A stretch of DNA of 64,000 nucleotides from assembly GCA_963746605.1 (NCBI GenBank), contig CAVVCH010000052.1, forward strand, positions 62,001 to 126,000, read 5' to 3'. Shown piece by piece: positions 53,578 through 62,059 of the stretch (the first letter of the stretch is position 1; each line of letters begins with the position of its first letter). This DNA is from CAVQSS01 sp963746605. Its GTDB lineage: Bacteria > Desulfobacterota > RBG-13-43-22. Under the pieces are notes generated by a model. It did not search any database. It had not been told where the DNA came from and was given only the letters and a program-made list of their open reading frames with translations. A program made the translations under genes and the position numbers.

Positions 53578-55026
53578 TCAGACGGTTTCTTTTAAACTGT
53601 GCAGTGAGGCCCCGGCGGCCTTGTGGGCCGTCTCCATGATTGCCTCGGCCAGAGTGGGATGGGCGTGGATGGTCTGGGCCAGGTCTTCCACTGTGGCCCC
53701 CAATTGGATCGCTAGGGTTCCTTCGGCGATCAGATCGGTGGCGTGGGGGCCGGCGATATGAACCCCCACGATTCTCAGGCTTTTCCTCTCCGAAATGAGC
53801 TTAACCTGTCCCACGATTTCCCCCATGGCCTGGGGTTTGCCCAGTGCCCGGAAGGGAAAGCTGTCGGCCCGCACTTCCAGGCCCCGTTCTCTGGCTTGAG
53901 GTTCGGTGAGGCCCACGTTGGCGACCTCGGGGAAGGTGAATATTCCCGAAGGCACCACCGCATAATTCATGGTCCGGTTGCGGCCCAGGCTGTTTTCAGC
54001 GGCCACGATCCCTTCGGTGGAGGCCACGTGGGCCAGCATGATCTTGGACGGCCCCAAGGCATCCCCAATGGCATAGATCCCGGGGATATTGGTCTCCATC
54101 CTCTCGTTGGCGGTGATCCAACCCTTGGAATCCACTTCCAGGCCCATTTTCGTCAAACCCAGACCCTCCGCATTGGATTGGCGGCCGATGGAAACCAGTA
54201 CTTTCTGAACTTCCACCTCAATGGGCTTCTTATCTTTTTCCTTGACGGCTATCAGAAAAGGAGAAGGTCCGATGGTCACTTTGACCCGGCCGTCCACGAC
54301 CTCGGTTTTTTCAACGGTCTTGTCCAGGTACAGCCGGATCTTTTTTTTCTTCATCTCCCGCTGGAGGATCGCGGAGCAGTCCTCATCCACCGAGGGCAGG
54401 CCGATGATTCGGGGTAAGGCCTCCACTACCGTCACCTGGCTGCCCAGGGCCTGGAAAATAAATGCGAATTCGCAGCCGATCACCCCGCCGCCGATGATCA
54501 GGATGGATTCCGGAATCGTTTTCAGGGTCAGAGCGTCGTTGCTGGAGAGGATATGGGTGCCGTCAAAAGGAAAAGCCGGAAAGACCAGAGGCCGGGAACC
54601 GGAGGCAAGGATTATCTTATCCACCGGGAATTTTTGCTCACCGTCCTCATTCGTCCGAACGTTGATCATCCGGGGATCGGCCAGAAAAGCCTGGCCCGGG
54701 ACCGGTTGGATCTTATAGCTGGCCAGAATTTTTCGGATGCCTTGGACCAGAAGCTGAATCACCTCGTTCTTCCGGGCCATGATCCGTTCCAGGTTGGGTT
54801 TGATCCCGCCCTCGAGGTCGATCCCCAATTCCTTGGCCCGGTGAAACTGTTCAATGGCTTCGACGGTGGTCCTCAGGGTCTTGGTGGGGATGCAGCCCCA
54901 GTTCAGGCAGGTCCCGCCCACTTCCTCCTGTTCAAAAAGGAAGACCTCCGCCCCCAACTGGGCGGCCCGGATGGCGGCGATATAACCCCCCGGCCCGGCG
55001 CCGATGATGCCGATGCGGATGCTCAT
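53578..55026 (-). CDS. lpdA: Dihydrolipoyl dehydrogenase
   Basis: The 482-residue flavoprotein has the FAD site 'IGIIGAGPGGYIAAIRAA', the redox disulfide in 'GGTCLNWGCIPTKTL', the NAD site 'ILIIGGGVIGCEFAF', the second FAD motif 'GIYAIGDA' and the catalytic His in 'TIHAHPTLAEAIMET'. It reoxidises lipoyl groups. The gcvH gene lies 13 bases upstream in the same operon, so it probably serves as L-protein of the glycine cleavage system. No gcvT or gcvP is in the window. Confidence 0.95.
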   Translation of the reverse strand: MSIRIGIIGAGPGGYIAAIRAAQLGAEVFLFEQEEVGGTCLNWGCIPTKTLRTTVEAIEQFHRAKELGIDLEGGIKPNLERIMARKNEVIQLLVQGIRKILASYKIQPVPGQAFLADPRMINVRTNEDGEQKFPVDKIILASGSRPLVFPAFPFDGTHILSSNDALTLKTIPESILIIGGGVIGCEFAFIFQALGSQVTVVEALPRIIGLPSVDEDCSAILQREMKKKKIRLYLDKTVEKTEVVDGRVKVTIGPSPFLIAVKEKDKKPIEVEVQKVLVSIGRQSNAEGLGLTKMGLEVDSKGWITANERMETNIPGIYAIGDALGPSKIMLAHVASTEGIVAAENSLGRNRTMNYAVVPSGIFTFPEVANVGLTEPQARERGLEVRADSFPFRALGKPQAMGEIVGQVKLISERKSLRIVGVHIAGPHATDLIAEGTLAIQLGATVEDLAQTIHAHPTLAEAIMETAHKAAGASLHSLKETV

Positions 55027-55039
55027 CTCCGGAAACCGG

Positions 55040-55411
55040 TTATTTGGAGACCTGGGCGAGGTAAGCGGCCTCTTCCATCAGGCCGTCGATTTCAGTCGGG
55101 TCTTTCAGTCTGACCCGGGTGATCCATCCCCGTTCATAGGGAGAATCGTTGATCAGGGTGGGCTCTTCATCCAGGGCCTGATTGGATTCTATAACCTCGC
55201 CGCTCACCGGAGCTATGAGATCGGAAGTCACCTTGCTCGATTCCAGTGCCCCCAGCGGTTCCCCGGCCAGAACCTCGGCCCCAGGTTCTGGCAACTCCAC
55301 GTAAATAATCTTGCCCATTTGCTCCTGAGCGTAGTGGGAGATACCGATGACGCCGATTTCACCCTCCAATCGAATCCAGGCATGGTCCTGGTGATATTTT
55401 ACCTTGGTCAT
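55040..55411 (-). CDS. gcvH: Glycine cleavage system H protein
   Basis: The 123-residue protein is a GcvH: 'KYHQDHAWIRLEGEIGVIGI', 'GKIIYVELPEPGAEV' and the lipoylation Lys in 'GALESSKVTSDLIAPVSGEV'. It carries the aminomethyl arm between the glycine cleavage enzymes, and the next gene supplies the dehydrogenase that reoxidises it. Confidence 0.93.
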   Translation of the reverse strand: MTKVKYHQDHAWIRLEGEIGVIGISHYAQEQMGKIIYVELPEPGAEVLAGEPLGALESSKVTSDLIAPVSGEVIESNQALDEEPTLINDSPYERGWITRVRLKDPTEIDGLMEEAAYLAQVSK

Positions 55412-55796
55412 AGGGCACCTTTTCCTTTTTTCCGATACATGATCACCACTATACTCATACTGGATTCTCCTGTCCTCAAAGTTACTGATTCTGTTATAAA
55501 CCTTTAACTTCTATTAGGAACCTCTGACCATTTTTACCATAGCCTTCAGCCCATCGTCCATTAAATTATTCCTAAGGAAAACGGGTTATTCCCTGGGTAG
55601 GGAAAGATTGATTTTTTGGAAGCTGAGACAAAAAAAGGCGGCGGGATGAACCGCCGCCTTTTCCAGGTTGATCATCGGATCGGCTTCATCCAGCGGGCAG
55701 ATGTACCCTTTCAGTAGACAAGTCAACCCTTCCAGCTTTCCCTTGATCGTGTCCGCGTTGACCACCAGAGGAATCAGGAGATGAGCGAATAAAATA
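55412..55796. other. Intergenic region with a strong hairpin and a doubtful short ORF
   Basis: There is no supported gene between gcvH and the sensor operon. A 71-codon open frame on the minus strand (55586-55801) has weak protein-like features ('GLTCLLKGYICPLDEAD') but the terminator hairpin at 55629 lies inside it, so the frame as a whole is unlikely. A short RNA that starts near 55800 and ends at that hairpin is possible. Confidence 0.4.
55629..55662. terminator. Strong GC-rich hairpin terminator, both directions
   Basis: GGCGGCGG and CCGCCGCC form a perfect 8-bp stem with a 6-base loop. Left of it are seven or eight A and right of it four T, so it works best for minus-strand RNA (T-run) but could act both ways. 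No recognised gene ends right before it on either strand. Confidence 0.8.
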
Positions 55797-55814
55797 TGCA
55801 ATAAAAAACTTGCA
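55797..55814. promoter_or_regulatory. Dyad operator candidate, site 1 (TGCAA-N8-TTGCA)
   Basis: TGCAATAAAAAACTTGCA has perfect 5-bp arms 8 bases apart. The same dyad is found at 59391. Its right arm overlaps TTGCAC, which with a 17-base spacer and TATATT (55833-55838) could be a weak sigma-70 promoter for the sensor operon. Confidence 0.6.
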
Positions 55815-55885
55815 CTATAGGTTTTTCTAATTTATATTTTCTTTAAAATAGGTGTAGTTAGATTAATTCCTATACTGAAGCCCTC

Positions 55886-55903
55886 TGCCAAAGTTTTGTT
55901 GCA
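55886..55903. promoter_or_regulatory. Dyad operator candidate, site 2 (one mismatch)
   Basis: TGCCAAAGTTTTGTTGCA has the same 18-base layout as the other two sites with one changed base in the left arm. It equals the site at 59391 in 15 of 18 positions. It lies 42 bases before the first gene of the sensor operon. Confidence 0.55.
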
Positions 55904-55944
55904 CTTCTTCACATAAATCTTGGTTTATCAGGAAAAAAAGAGAT

Positions 55945-56424
55945 ATGCCCGAAAATTTCGGTAAGTCCGGCCTGATGATAACCAATGGCCTTATTTGGGC
56001 CTGGGCTTTGATCTGGTGGTCCGGGCCCGCTTTTGGTCTCCAGGGCCATGCTAATGCCGAGGAAGGCCAATATAGCCATCAATTGGGGCATCTTTTTTTT
56101 ATCCTGGGCATGCTGATTTTCGCCTTCTGGCTTCAAAAGACCCGACTGGTGAAAGAACGTGGATGGCGTCTCCTCCAGATCAGTTGCCTTTTTTTCATTC
56201 TGTGGAATATCGATGCCCTTGCCGGCCATGAAATTGAACTTTGGCTCGATGAAAGCCGTTTTGTCGGAGAAGGGCCCTCCAGGGTTTTGATTGCGGAAGG
56301 CGGGCACCTGCCCTATCTCTATTTTTTTCTCAAGTTGGACCATTTCCTGTGCGTCCCCGCCCTGGCCCTGCTGTTTCTCGGCCTGAGGAAGATCAAGGCC
56401 GACCCCCCGGAGGAAGGCCCATGA
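55945..56424 (+). CDS. Small membrane protein of the sensor operon, unknown function
   Basis: The 159-residue protein has about four hydrophobic segments ('GLIWAWALIWWSGPAFGL', 'HLFFILGMLIFAFWLQ', 'ISCLFFILWNIDALAG' and 'FFLKLDHFLCVPALALLFLG'). His and acidic residues lie at the segment ends ('QGHANAEEGQYSHQLGH', 'AGHEIELWLDESRF'), which could bind metal or heme; this is speculation. Its stop overlaps the ATG of the histidine kinase gene, so the two are probably made together and may interact in the membrane. I do not recognise a family. Confidence 0.7.
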   Translation: MPENFGKSGLMITNGLIWAWALIWWSGPAFGLQGHANAEEGQYSHQLGHLFFILGMLIFAFWLQKTRLVKERGWRLLQISCLFFILWNIDALAGHEIELWLDESRFVGEGPSRVLIAEGGHLPYLYFFLKLDHFLCVPALALLFLGLRKIKADPPEEGP

Positions 56425-57964
56425 CCAGGGCCCTTCCCCTGTTCGTGGTCGAACTGGTGGATATGGCTGGTTCCGCCGCCATGATCGGGCTGGCCGTCTT
56501 GTGTGTTCATCGCGCCCTGGTCCTGAGACGAAAAGATCCTCAGAACATCATCTGGACCTTCCTGGTCTGGTTCTGCTCCGGCCTTCTCGTCTTCAGTCTC
56601 TCCAGATCCGTCGGCCACTTGGTGAAGCACGCCTTGGTAGCCGCCGACCTCAGGCCGGTGTGGAACCGGATCGGTCCGTGGAGCGGCTCTCTGAACACCA
56701 TCACCTTTGTGATGGTCGGATCCATCACCCTTTTTTTCAGCCGGGTCTACCGGACCTATCAGCGGATGCTGCTGGACAAGGCCGCCTTGGAGGAGGCCCA
56801 CGGAGAGATCAGCCAGCTCAACGCCAACCTGGAAAAAATGGTGCAATCAAGGACCCGAGAACTGACCGCCTCCGAAAAGAAGTACAGAAAGATTTTCGAG
56901 AATTCCAGGGACATGCTTTTTATCTGCGATTCGACTGGGTCCATCCTGGACCTCAATCCTTATGGGGTGGAGCTGTTGGGTTTTCGGAACAAGGAGGATT
57001 CGGTCGGCTGCAATCTCTTTCATGATTTCTTTGTCGAACCCGCGGTTGCGGAGGAGGTCAGAAACAGGCTCATGCTGAACGGGTTTATAAAGGACCTGGA
57101 GCTTAGGCTGCGGGTCGGGAAAGATCATGAATTCACAGTCCTTTTTTCCGGGGTCACAACGATCGCGGGGAGGGGGAACAGCCGGCCGGCTGCGAAGGGA
57201 TCGTAAAGGATATCACCTCCCGTAAGCAAATGGAGGTCCAACTCCTCCAGGCCGACAAGCTGGCCTCACTGAGCCAGCTATCTGCCGGCCTGGCTCATGA
57301 AATCAATAATCCTCTGGGCCTGGTGATCGGATATACCCGACTCCTTTTAAAGGAAACCGATTCCGAGGGGCAGTTTTTCAAAGACCTTCAGGTAGTCGAG
57401 AAGCACGCCCTTAACTGTAAGCGAATCGTAGAGAACCTCCTCCGGTTCTCCCGGGCCACGTCCACCACCAAGCGCCTGGTGGATCTCAATGAGTTGATCC
57501 GGGAGATGATCGCGGTGGTGGAAAACAAGTTCACCCTCGAAAAGGTGAAGCTGGTCAGTCGGCTGACCCCGGAGCTGCCTCCGACCATGGCCGACCCGGA
57601 TAAGATCGGCCAAGTGTTCATGAACATCCTGATGAACGCCCGCCAGGCCATCGAAGGGGCGGGCGAGATCAGGATCTCCTCCGGCTGGGACGGTGTGACT
57701 CGGCGCCTCCAGGTCTCTTTTGAGGACACGGGCTGCGGGATTCCTCCTGAGATCTTGTCCAAGATCTTTGACCCTTTTTTTACCACCAAACCGATCGGGA
57801 CGGGGACCGGCCTGGGGCTGGCTGTGAGTTACGGGATCATCAAGGATCACGAGGGCGAGATCCGGGTGGAGAGCTCGCCCGGGGTAGGCTCCACCTTCAT
57901 GATCGAGCTGCCTATCCGGGAACCGGCAGATCGGGAAGCGCACGGGGGAGACCGGGATAAATGA
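56421..57964 (+). CDS. Membrane histidine kinase with PAS domain, frameshifted
   Basis: Start at 56421 behind 'ggaggaagg'. About three membrane helices fill 1-110 ('IIWTFLVWFCSGLLVFSL', 'TFVMVGSITLFFSRVYRTY'), then a coiled coil and a PAS domain ('KIFENSRDMLFICDSTGSI'). In a G-rich run near 57172 the frame breaks; the next frame continues as 'EGIVKDITSRKQME' into an NtrB-type kinase: His in 'LAHEINNPLGLVIGYTRLL', N-box 'IGQVFMNILMNARQAIEG', 'EDTGCGIPPE', and 'GTGLGLAVSYGII'. The whole protein is about 514 residues. The four-base overlap with the response regulator gene shows they are partners. Confidence 0.88.
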
Positions 57965-59367
57965 AACGGAAAGAGGACCGGCCGACCCTGCTCATTGTGG
58001 ACGACGAACCGGACATGACGCCCCTCCTGAAGCGGACGGTCGCCGGTGAACTGGATTGGGAGATCCTCACCGCCCTTTCGGCGAAAGAGGCCTTGGAAAT
58101 CATGGGTCAGCAACCGGTGGATCTGGTACTTCTGGACATCAAGATGCCTGTAATGGACGGCATGGAACTCCTCTCCCTTTTAAAGGAGAAGGGAGATGCT
58201 CCTACCGTGGTCATGATGACCGCCTACGGGGTGATCGACCTGGCGGTGGAAGCGATACGGAAGGGGGCCTATGACTTCATCACCAAACCCCTCGATGATA
58301 CTCGCCTCATCCTGACCTTGCAAAAAGCCATGGAGTATCACCGCCTGCTCCATGAGAACCGGGACCTGCACCGGCTTATCAAGAGAAAGGATCTCTTCCA
58401 GGACATGATCGGCACCTCTCAGGCTATGCAGCGTGTCTTTGAGACCATCCGCATGGTGGCCGAGACGGATGTGACGGTGCTGATCACGGGAGAATCAGGG
58501 ACCGGCAAAGAACTGGTGGCCAGGGCCATCCACCAGCGCTCATGCAGGGCGGAGAGGAACTTCGTTCCCGTGAATTGCCCGACCCTCCCCGAGCATATCC
58601 TGGAGACGGAGCTTTTCGGCTATGTCAGGGGCGCCTTTACGGACGCCAAACAGGACAAACAAGGACTCTTTCAGGAGGCCGATGGAGGAACCCTGTTCTT
58701 GGACGAAATCGGCGACCTGCCCATCAACCTGCAGACCAAGCTCTTAAGGGTGCTCCAAGAAAAGGAAATCAAACCCCTGGGAAGTCCGAAGAGACTTAAG
58801 GTAGACGTAAGGGTCCTGGCCTCCACCAACCGGAACCTCAAAGAGAAGATGGCCCAGGAAAGTTTTCGGGAAGATCTTTACTATCGATTGAACGTCATTG
58901 CCATTCACCTGCCTCCGTTGCGGGACCGACCGGAAGACATTCCCCCTCTGGTAAACCACTTCCTGAAAAGGTATGCTCCGGAATACGGCAAGGAGGACCT
59001 CAGACCCGGCCCCGGACTGGTGGAAGAACTCAGCCGTCTCGATTGGCCTGGAAACGTGAGGGAGTTGGAAAACACCATTCGCCGGGCCGTTATTCTTTGC
59101 CGGGGATTGGTCATTACCGCTTCCGATCTGGGATCCGAGATGGAGGAAAAGTGCGTTGTTCCCCCTGCATTGAGGGACCTCCCCTACCGCGAAGCTAAGA
59201 GAGAGATTCTGGATTCCTTCAACAAACCATACCTTTCGGGACTGCTGACAGAGTACCAGGGGAATGTCACCCATGCTGCCAGAAAGTCCGGACTAGAAAG
59301 GCAGGCCTTTCAGCAACTACTGCGACGTTACGGGATCAGGTCTGAAGATTACCGTAACCAGTCTTAA
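57961..59367 (+). CDS. NtrC-family sigma-54-dependent response regulator
   Basis: The 468-residue protein has a receiver (Asp59 in 'LVLLDIKMPVMDG'), an AAA+ domain with Walker A 'GESGTGKELVARAI', the sigma-54 contact loop as GAFTDA (224-229) rather than GAFTGA, Walker B 'GGTLFLDEIGDLP', 'RVLASTNRNLKEK' and 'RLDWPGNVRELENTIRRAV', and a Fis-type helix-turn-helix at the end ('GNVTHAARKSGLERQAFQQL'). It should activate sigma-54 promoters when phosphorylated by the preceding kinase. A candidate binding site and sigma-54 promoter lie just downstream. Confidence 0.94.
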   Translation: MKRKEDRPTLLIVDDEPDMTPLLKRTVAGELDWEILTALSAKEALEIMGQQPVDLVLLDIKMPVMDGMELLSLLKEKGDAPTVVMMTAYGVIDLAVEAIRKGAYDFITKPLDDTRLILTLQKAMEYHRLLHENRDLHRLIKRKDLFQDMIGTSQAMQRVFETIRMVAETDVTVLITGESGTGKELVARAIHQRSCRAERNFVPVNCPTLPEHILETELFGYVRGAFTDAKQDKQGLFQEADGGTLFLDEIGDLPINLQTKLLRVLQEKEIKPLGSPKRLKVDVRVLASTNRNLKEKMAQESFREDLYYRLNVIAIHLPPLRDRPEDIPPLVNHFLKRYAPEYGKEDLRPGPGLVEELSRLDWPGNVRELENTIRRAVILCRGLVITASDLGSEMEEKCVVPPALRDLPYREAKREILDSFNKPYLSGLLTEYQGNVTHAARKSGLERQAFQQLLRRYGIRSEDYRNQS

Positions 59368-59390
59368 TCCCAAGAACCAAATCTTCCAAG

Positions 59391-59408
59391 TGCAATAGTT
59401 TTATTGCA
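59391..59408. promoter_or_regulatory. Dyad enhancer candidate, site 3 (TGCAATA-N4-TATTGCA)
   Basis: TGCAATAGTTTTATTGCA is an 18-bp near-perfect palindrome with 7-bp arms. It lies about 100 bases upstream of the sigma-54 promoter at 59492, the usual distance of an NtrC-type enhancer site. Confidence 0.7.
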
Positions 59409-59491
59409 TTCTACTGGACCATGAGTTTGATCTCCCAGCCCATAGACTATTTAAACGTGTAATATAAGTATCTTGCCATTGTATTGTCGTT

Positions 59492-59508
59492 TTGGCATAC
59501 GCCTTGCT
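59492..59508 (+). promoter_or_regulatory. Sigma-54 (-24/-12) promoter
   Basis: TTGGCATACGCCTTGCT matches the consensus YTGGCACG-N4-TTGCW at all but two positions. GG (-24) and GC (-12) are ten bases apart, as required. It precedes the receiver-like gene and should drive the TauE and oxidoreductase genes. Confidence 0.85.
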
Positions 59509-59561
59509 GTCTCTTCTAAGAGTTTGACAAAATAACATCATTGGCGTATGGCTTGGTGACC

Positions 59562-59924
59562 ATGGCCCTTATCCTGTCAATCAACGAAGAGAAAGATTCG
59601 CTCACCCTGGCCGAGAGGCTCCTGACTCGCGAGGGACATCAGGTAACCTCCTTTGTAAAGGCCTGCGAGGCGGTGGAATGGTTGAAGGACCATTTCCCTG
59701 ACCTGGTCCTGGCCAGCGGGGGAAGACACGGTGAGAAGGCCAGGGAAACAGTGAATCTCCTGAAAAAAGCCAACTTACCCGGATCCAAGATCCTGCTCCT
59801 AACCAGCCCGGGATCCCTGACACCCGTTCGTCTGGCCATCCAGAGGGAGGTCCGCGAAGTGATATCGGAGACTTTCGACAACGAGGATCTGCTGCGGTCG
59901 ATCAACTCGGGGATCGGGGGTTAA
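59562..59924 (+). CDS. Receiver-like protein lacking the phospho-acceptor Asp
   Basis: The protein (120 residues from the ATG at 59562, MALILSIN; an in-frame ATG at 59541 is also possible) has the fold pattern of a receiver domain: 'LTLAERLLTREGHQVTSF', 'AVEWLKDHFPDLVLASGG', 'KILLLTSPGSLTP' and 'VREVISETFDNEDLLRSI'. The acidic pair is 'NEE' and the phospho-acceptor position reads Ala-Ser-Gly-Gly in place of Asp, and the conserved Lys is missing. It is thus a pseudo-receiver, probably a binding or anti-activation partner. It is the first gene after the sigma-54 promoter. Confidence 0.75.
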   Translation: MALILSINEEKDSLTLAERLLTREGHQVTSFVKACEAVEWLKDHFPDLVLASGGRHGEKARETVNLLKKANLPGSKILLLTSPGSLTPVRLAIQREVREVISETFDNEDLLRSINSGIGG

Positions 59925-60052
59925 ATTCCATAGAACCAATCCGTACTGGACTGGTGGTGTTTTCTTCAAAGGATTAAGCGTTTAATCGTTTTTTAATGCC
60001 CCGGCACGATGCCGGCGCAGGGAGCAATTCCATCAAAAAGGAGGAAACTTGA

Positions 60053-61313
60053 ATGGAGAAGGCAACAGGTATATGGAGGAGGAGGAAAGGGGCTCTGATG
60101 GTGCTGGCCGCGTTGTTCGCCCTGCCGGTGATAACTCTATTAACTGTCGGGGCTCAGGAAAAAACGGTCCAGGCACCAGCTCCCCAGCCGGAGGGAGGGG
60201 CGGTTACCATTCAAGTGGATAAAACCCAATTAAATAATGGCGGGACTATCAACGTGACGGGCACGGCCCCTCCCGGGAAACCGGTTTATCTGGAAATTTC
60301 CACGGAGAAAAAGGTCCGGGCCAACCTGTTTGACAACAAGCGGGATAAAGAAACCGGACAGATTCCTTATGTTTTTTACTTGACCGATGAGATGCCGGCA
60401 TTTTACAAGATCATCGTGCCCCAGGACCTGAAAGGAAAGATCGAGGAGATCAAGAAAGAGGGGCGTCAGTGGTCCTATTCCAAGGCCCTGAAGGACCTGG
60501 GGGCGGACATCGCCTATTCGGCTCCGGGAAAAATAAAGATCGATAAATACAAGACCTCGATCCTGGCCAGCATCACTGGTTCACGGGGGGAGTTGCTGGC
60601 GGCCATGGATGAAAAGGAGAACAAGAAGCGGTCCATGCAACTGGTCAAATCCCGCTTTCGTGGCGTAGGCAAAGTGCTGGCCGCCGGGGTGGAGACCAAT
60701 CCGGATGGAACCTTCAAGGCTCAGGTGAAGCTGGCCGCCGGTCTTCCGGACGGCAATTACAAAATCGTCGCCGTGGCGGACAAGAACCTGAAAAGCCAGC
60801 CGCAGGTCCTGGAAAACCGGGTCAGTTTCCCCACGGTCTACCTCTCCAATGCCGGGTCCAGTATCAACCTCTTCTGGCCTTTTCTGCTGACCCTGGCCAT
60901 TGCCATCTTCGGGGTTTTAATGGGGGCCGGCGGGGGATTTATCTTGAATCCACTGCTCGTATTGATCTGGCCTTTGCCGCACAATGTGGTGGCCGGAACG
61001 GTAATGCCGACAGTCGCCTTTTCTCAGGCCACAGGCATTATTAATTATTCGAAAATCAAGTTTATAAACTGGAAAGTTGGCGTCATTGTGGGCCTTTCCA
61101 TGCTGGCCGGGGGATTTATCGGTCCTAAATTGACGGAACTTCTTACCTTGGATCAATACAAGTTTATTTTCGGCTGGATCCTTCTGGTTCTGGCGGTTCT
61201 GCTTGATTTGGCAGACGACTCCAGGCTACATGAACAAAAACAAAAAAGAACAAGCGATCCTGAAGGAATTTAAAAAGAGGGCGGAGGAAGCGGCAAGAGC
61301 CAAGAAAGGCTGA
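60053..61313 (+). CDS. Periplasmic-domain TauE/SafE-type half transporter, frameshift near the end
   Basis: After a signal-anchor (about 12-35) comes a periplasmic domain of about 240 residues with an Ig-like start ('LNNGGTINVTGTAPPGKPVY'). Then follows one TauE/SafE repeat of about four membrane helices ('AIFGVLMGAGGGFILNPLLV', 'VVAGTVMPTVAFSQATGIIN', 'GLSMLAGGFIGPKLTELL'). The last codons of the listed frame are foreign. A shift near 61215 gives 'TPGYMNKNKKEQAILKEFKK' and a stop at 61311, a typical tail. Only half the usual TauE core is present; the next gene gives the other half. Export of sulfite or an organosulfonate is the family role, not proven here. Confidence 0.8.
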
Positions 61314-61398
61314 TCCTCTTGCACTTCAATTGAAAATTCTTAATACTACCTTTAAACCTTGATCTTACAACGTGAACTGGGAAGGAAAGGAAAAAATA

Positions 61399-61793
61399 TG
61401 GAAATCAATTTTTGGGGCCAAACCTTTAAAGTTAATATGGTGATCGGGTGTATCGGCGGGTTTCGTAATCGCCATAGTGTCTTCCATGTTCGGATTTGGT
61501 GGGGGGCCTTTTATGATGCCCCTAATGGCGCTGGGCATGGGGCTGCCCATGTACGTGGTGGTAGGGAGTTCCCTCCTGGCCATCTTCTTTCAATACCGTC
61601 ATGCGGATCTTTGCAACACTATCGATTTGGTAACTTTGATCTACTGTTTTTCCTGATCATGTTCCCCGCGGCCATCTTGGGCGGCTATATCGCCCCGCAG
61701 ATCGCCAAACGGGTCAGCCCCCTGTGGGTTAAACGGATTGCCTCGATAGGGTTGATTCTTTTAGGCCTGATTTTATTGGGAGTGCTGTTTTAG
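61399..61793 (+). pseudogene. Second TauE/SafE-type half transporter, multiply frameshifted
   Basis: The ATG at 61399 (MEINFWGQTF) opens the first helix ('KVNMVIGCIGGF'). The next frame carries the family core 'VIAIVSSMFGFGGGPFMMPL', 'ALGMGLPMYVVVGSSLLAIF', then a third frame gives 'NTVMRIFATLSIW', and the first frame resumes with 'NFDLLFFLIMFPAAILGGYI' and 'VKRIASIGLILLGLILLGVL'. At least three indels are needed. The joined protein has about 131 residues and four helices, one TauE repeat. With the upstream gene it would form a complete two-repeat transporter. Confidence 0.75.
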
Positions 61794-62059
61794 GAAAATT
61801 TAGAGATAGCGCCTTTCTAAACAGGTCTCTGACCGGGAGATGAAAGAAGGGAGGGACCGCCGACACGTTTGTCCTGTCCAAGGCCAAACGGCGGCCCATC
61901 TTCTTCGCTTGGACTGGGTGAGGGAGCGGTTTGCCAGCTTGCCCTCCCCCTCAGGGGCGGATGCCGATCCCATTTTCACCAGACCAAACCGGTACGCCGA
62001 GAAGAGATCTACCGGCGGCCGCCGGGGGGCGATTTTACCATGCCTAAGGAGGTTTGTCT

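Noticed and set aside
53743..54417. 224-codon open frame on the plus strand
   Set aside because: Antisense shadow of dihydrolipoyl dehydrogenase, with Gly/His-rich meaningless text.
55886..55905. Sigma-54 promoter upstream of the sensor operon
   Set aside because: A TTGC is present at the right side, but there is no GG eleven bases before it; the sequence is better explained as dyad site 2.
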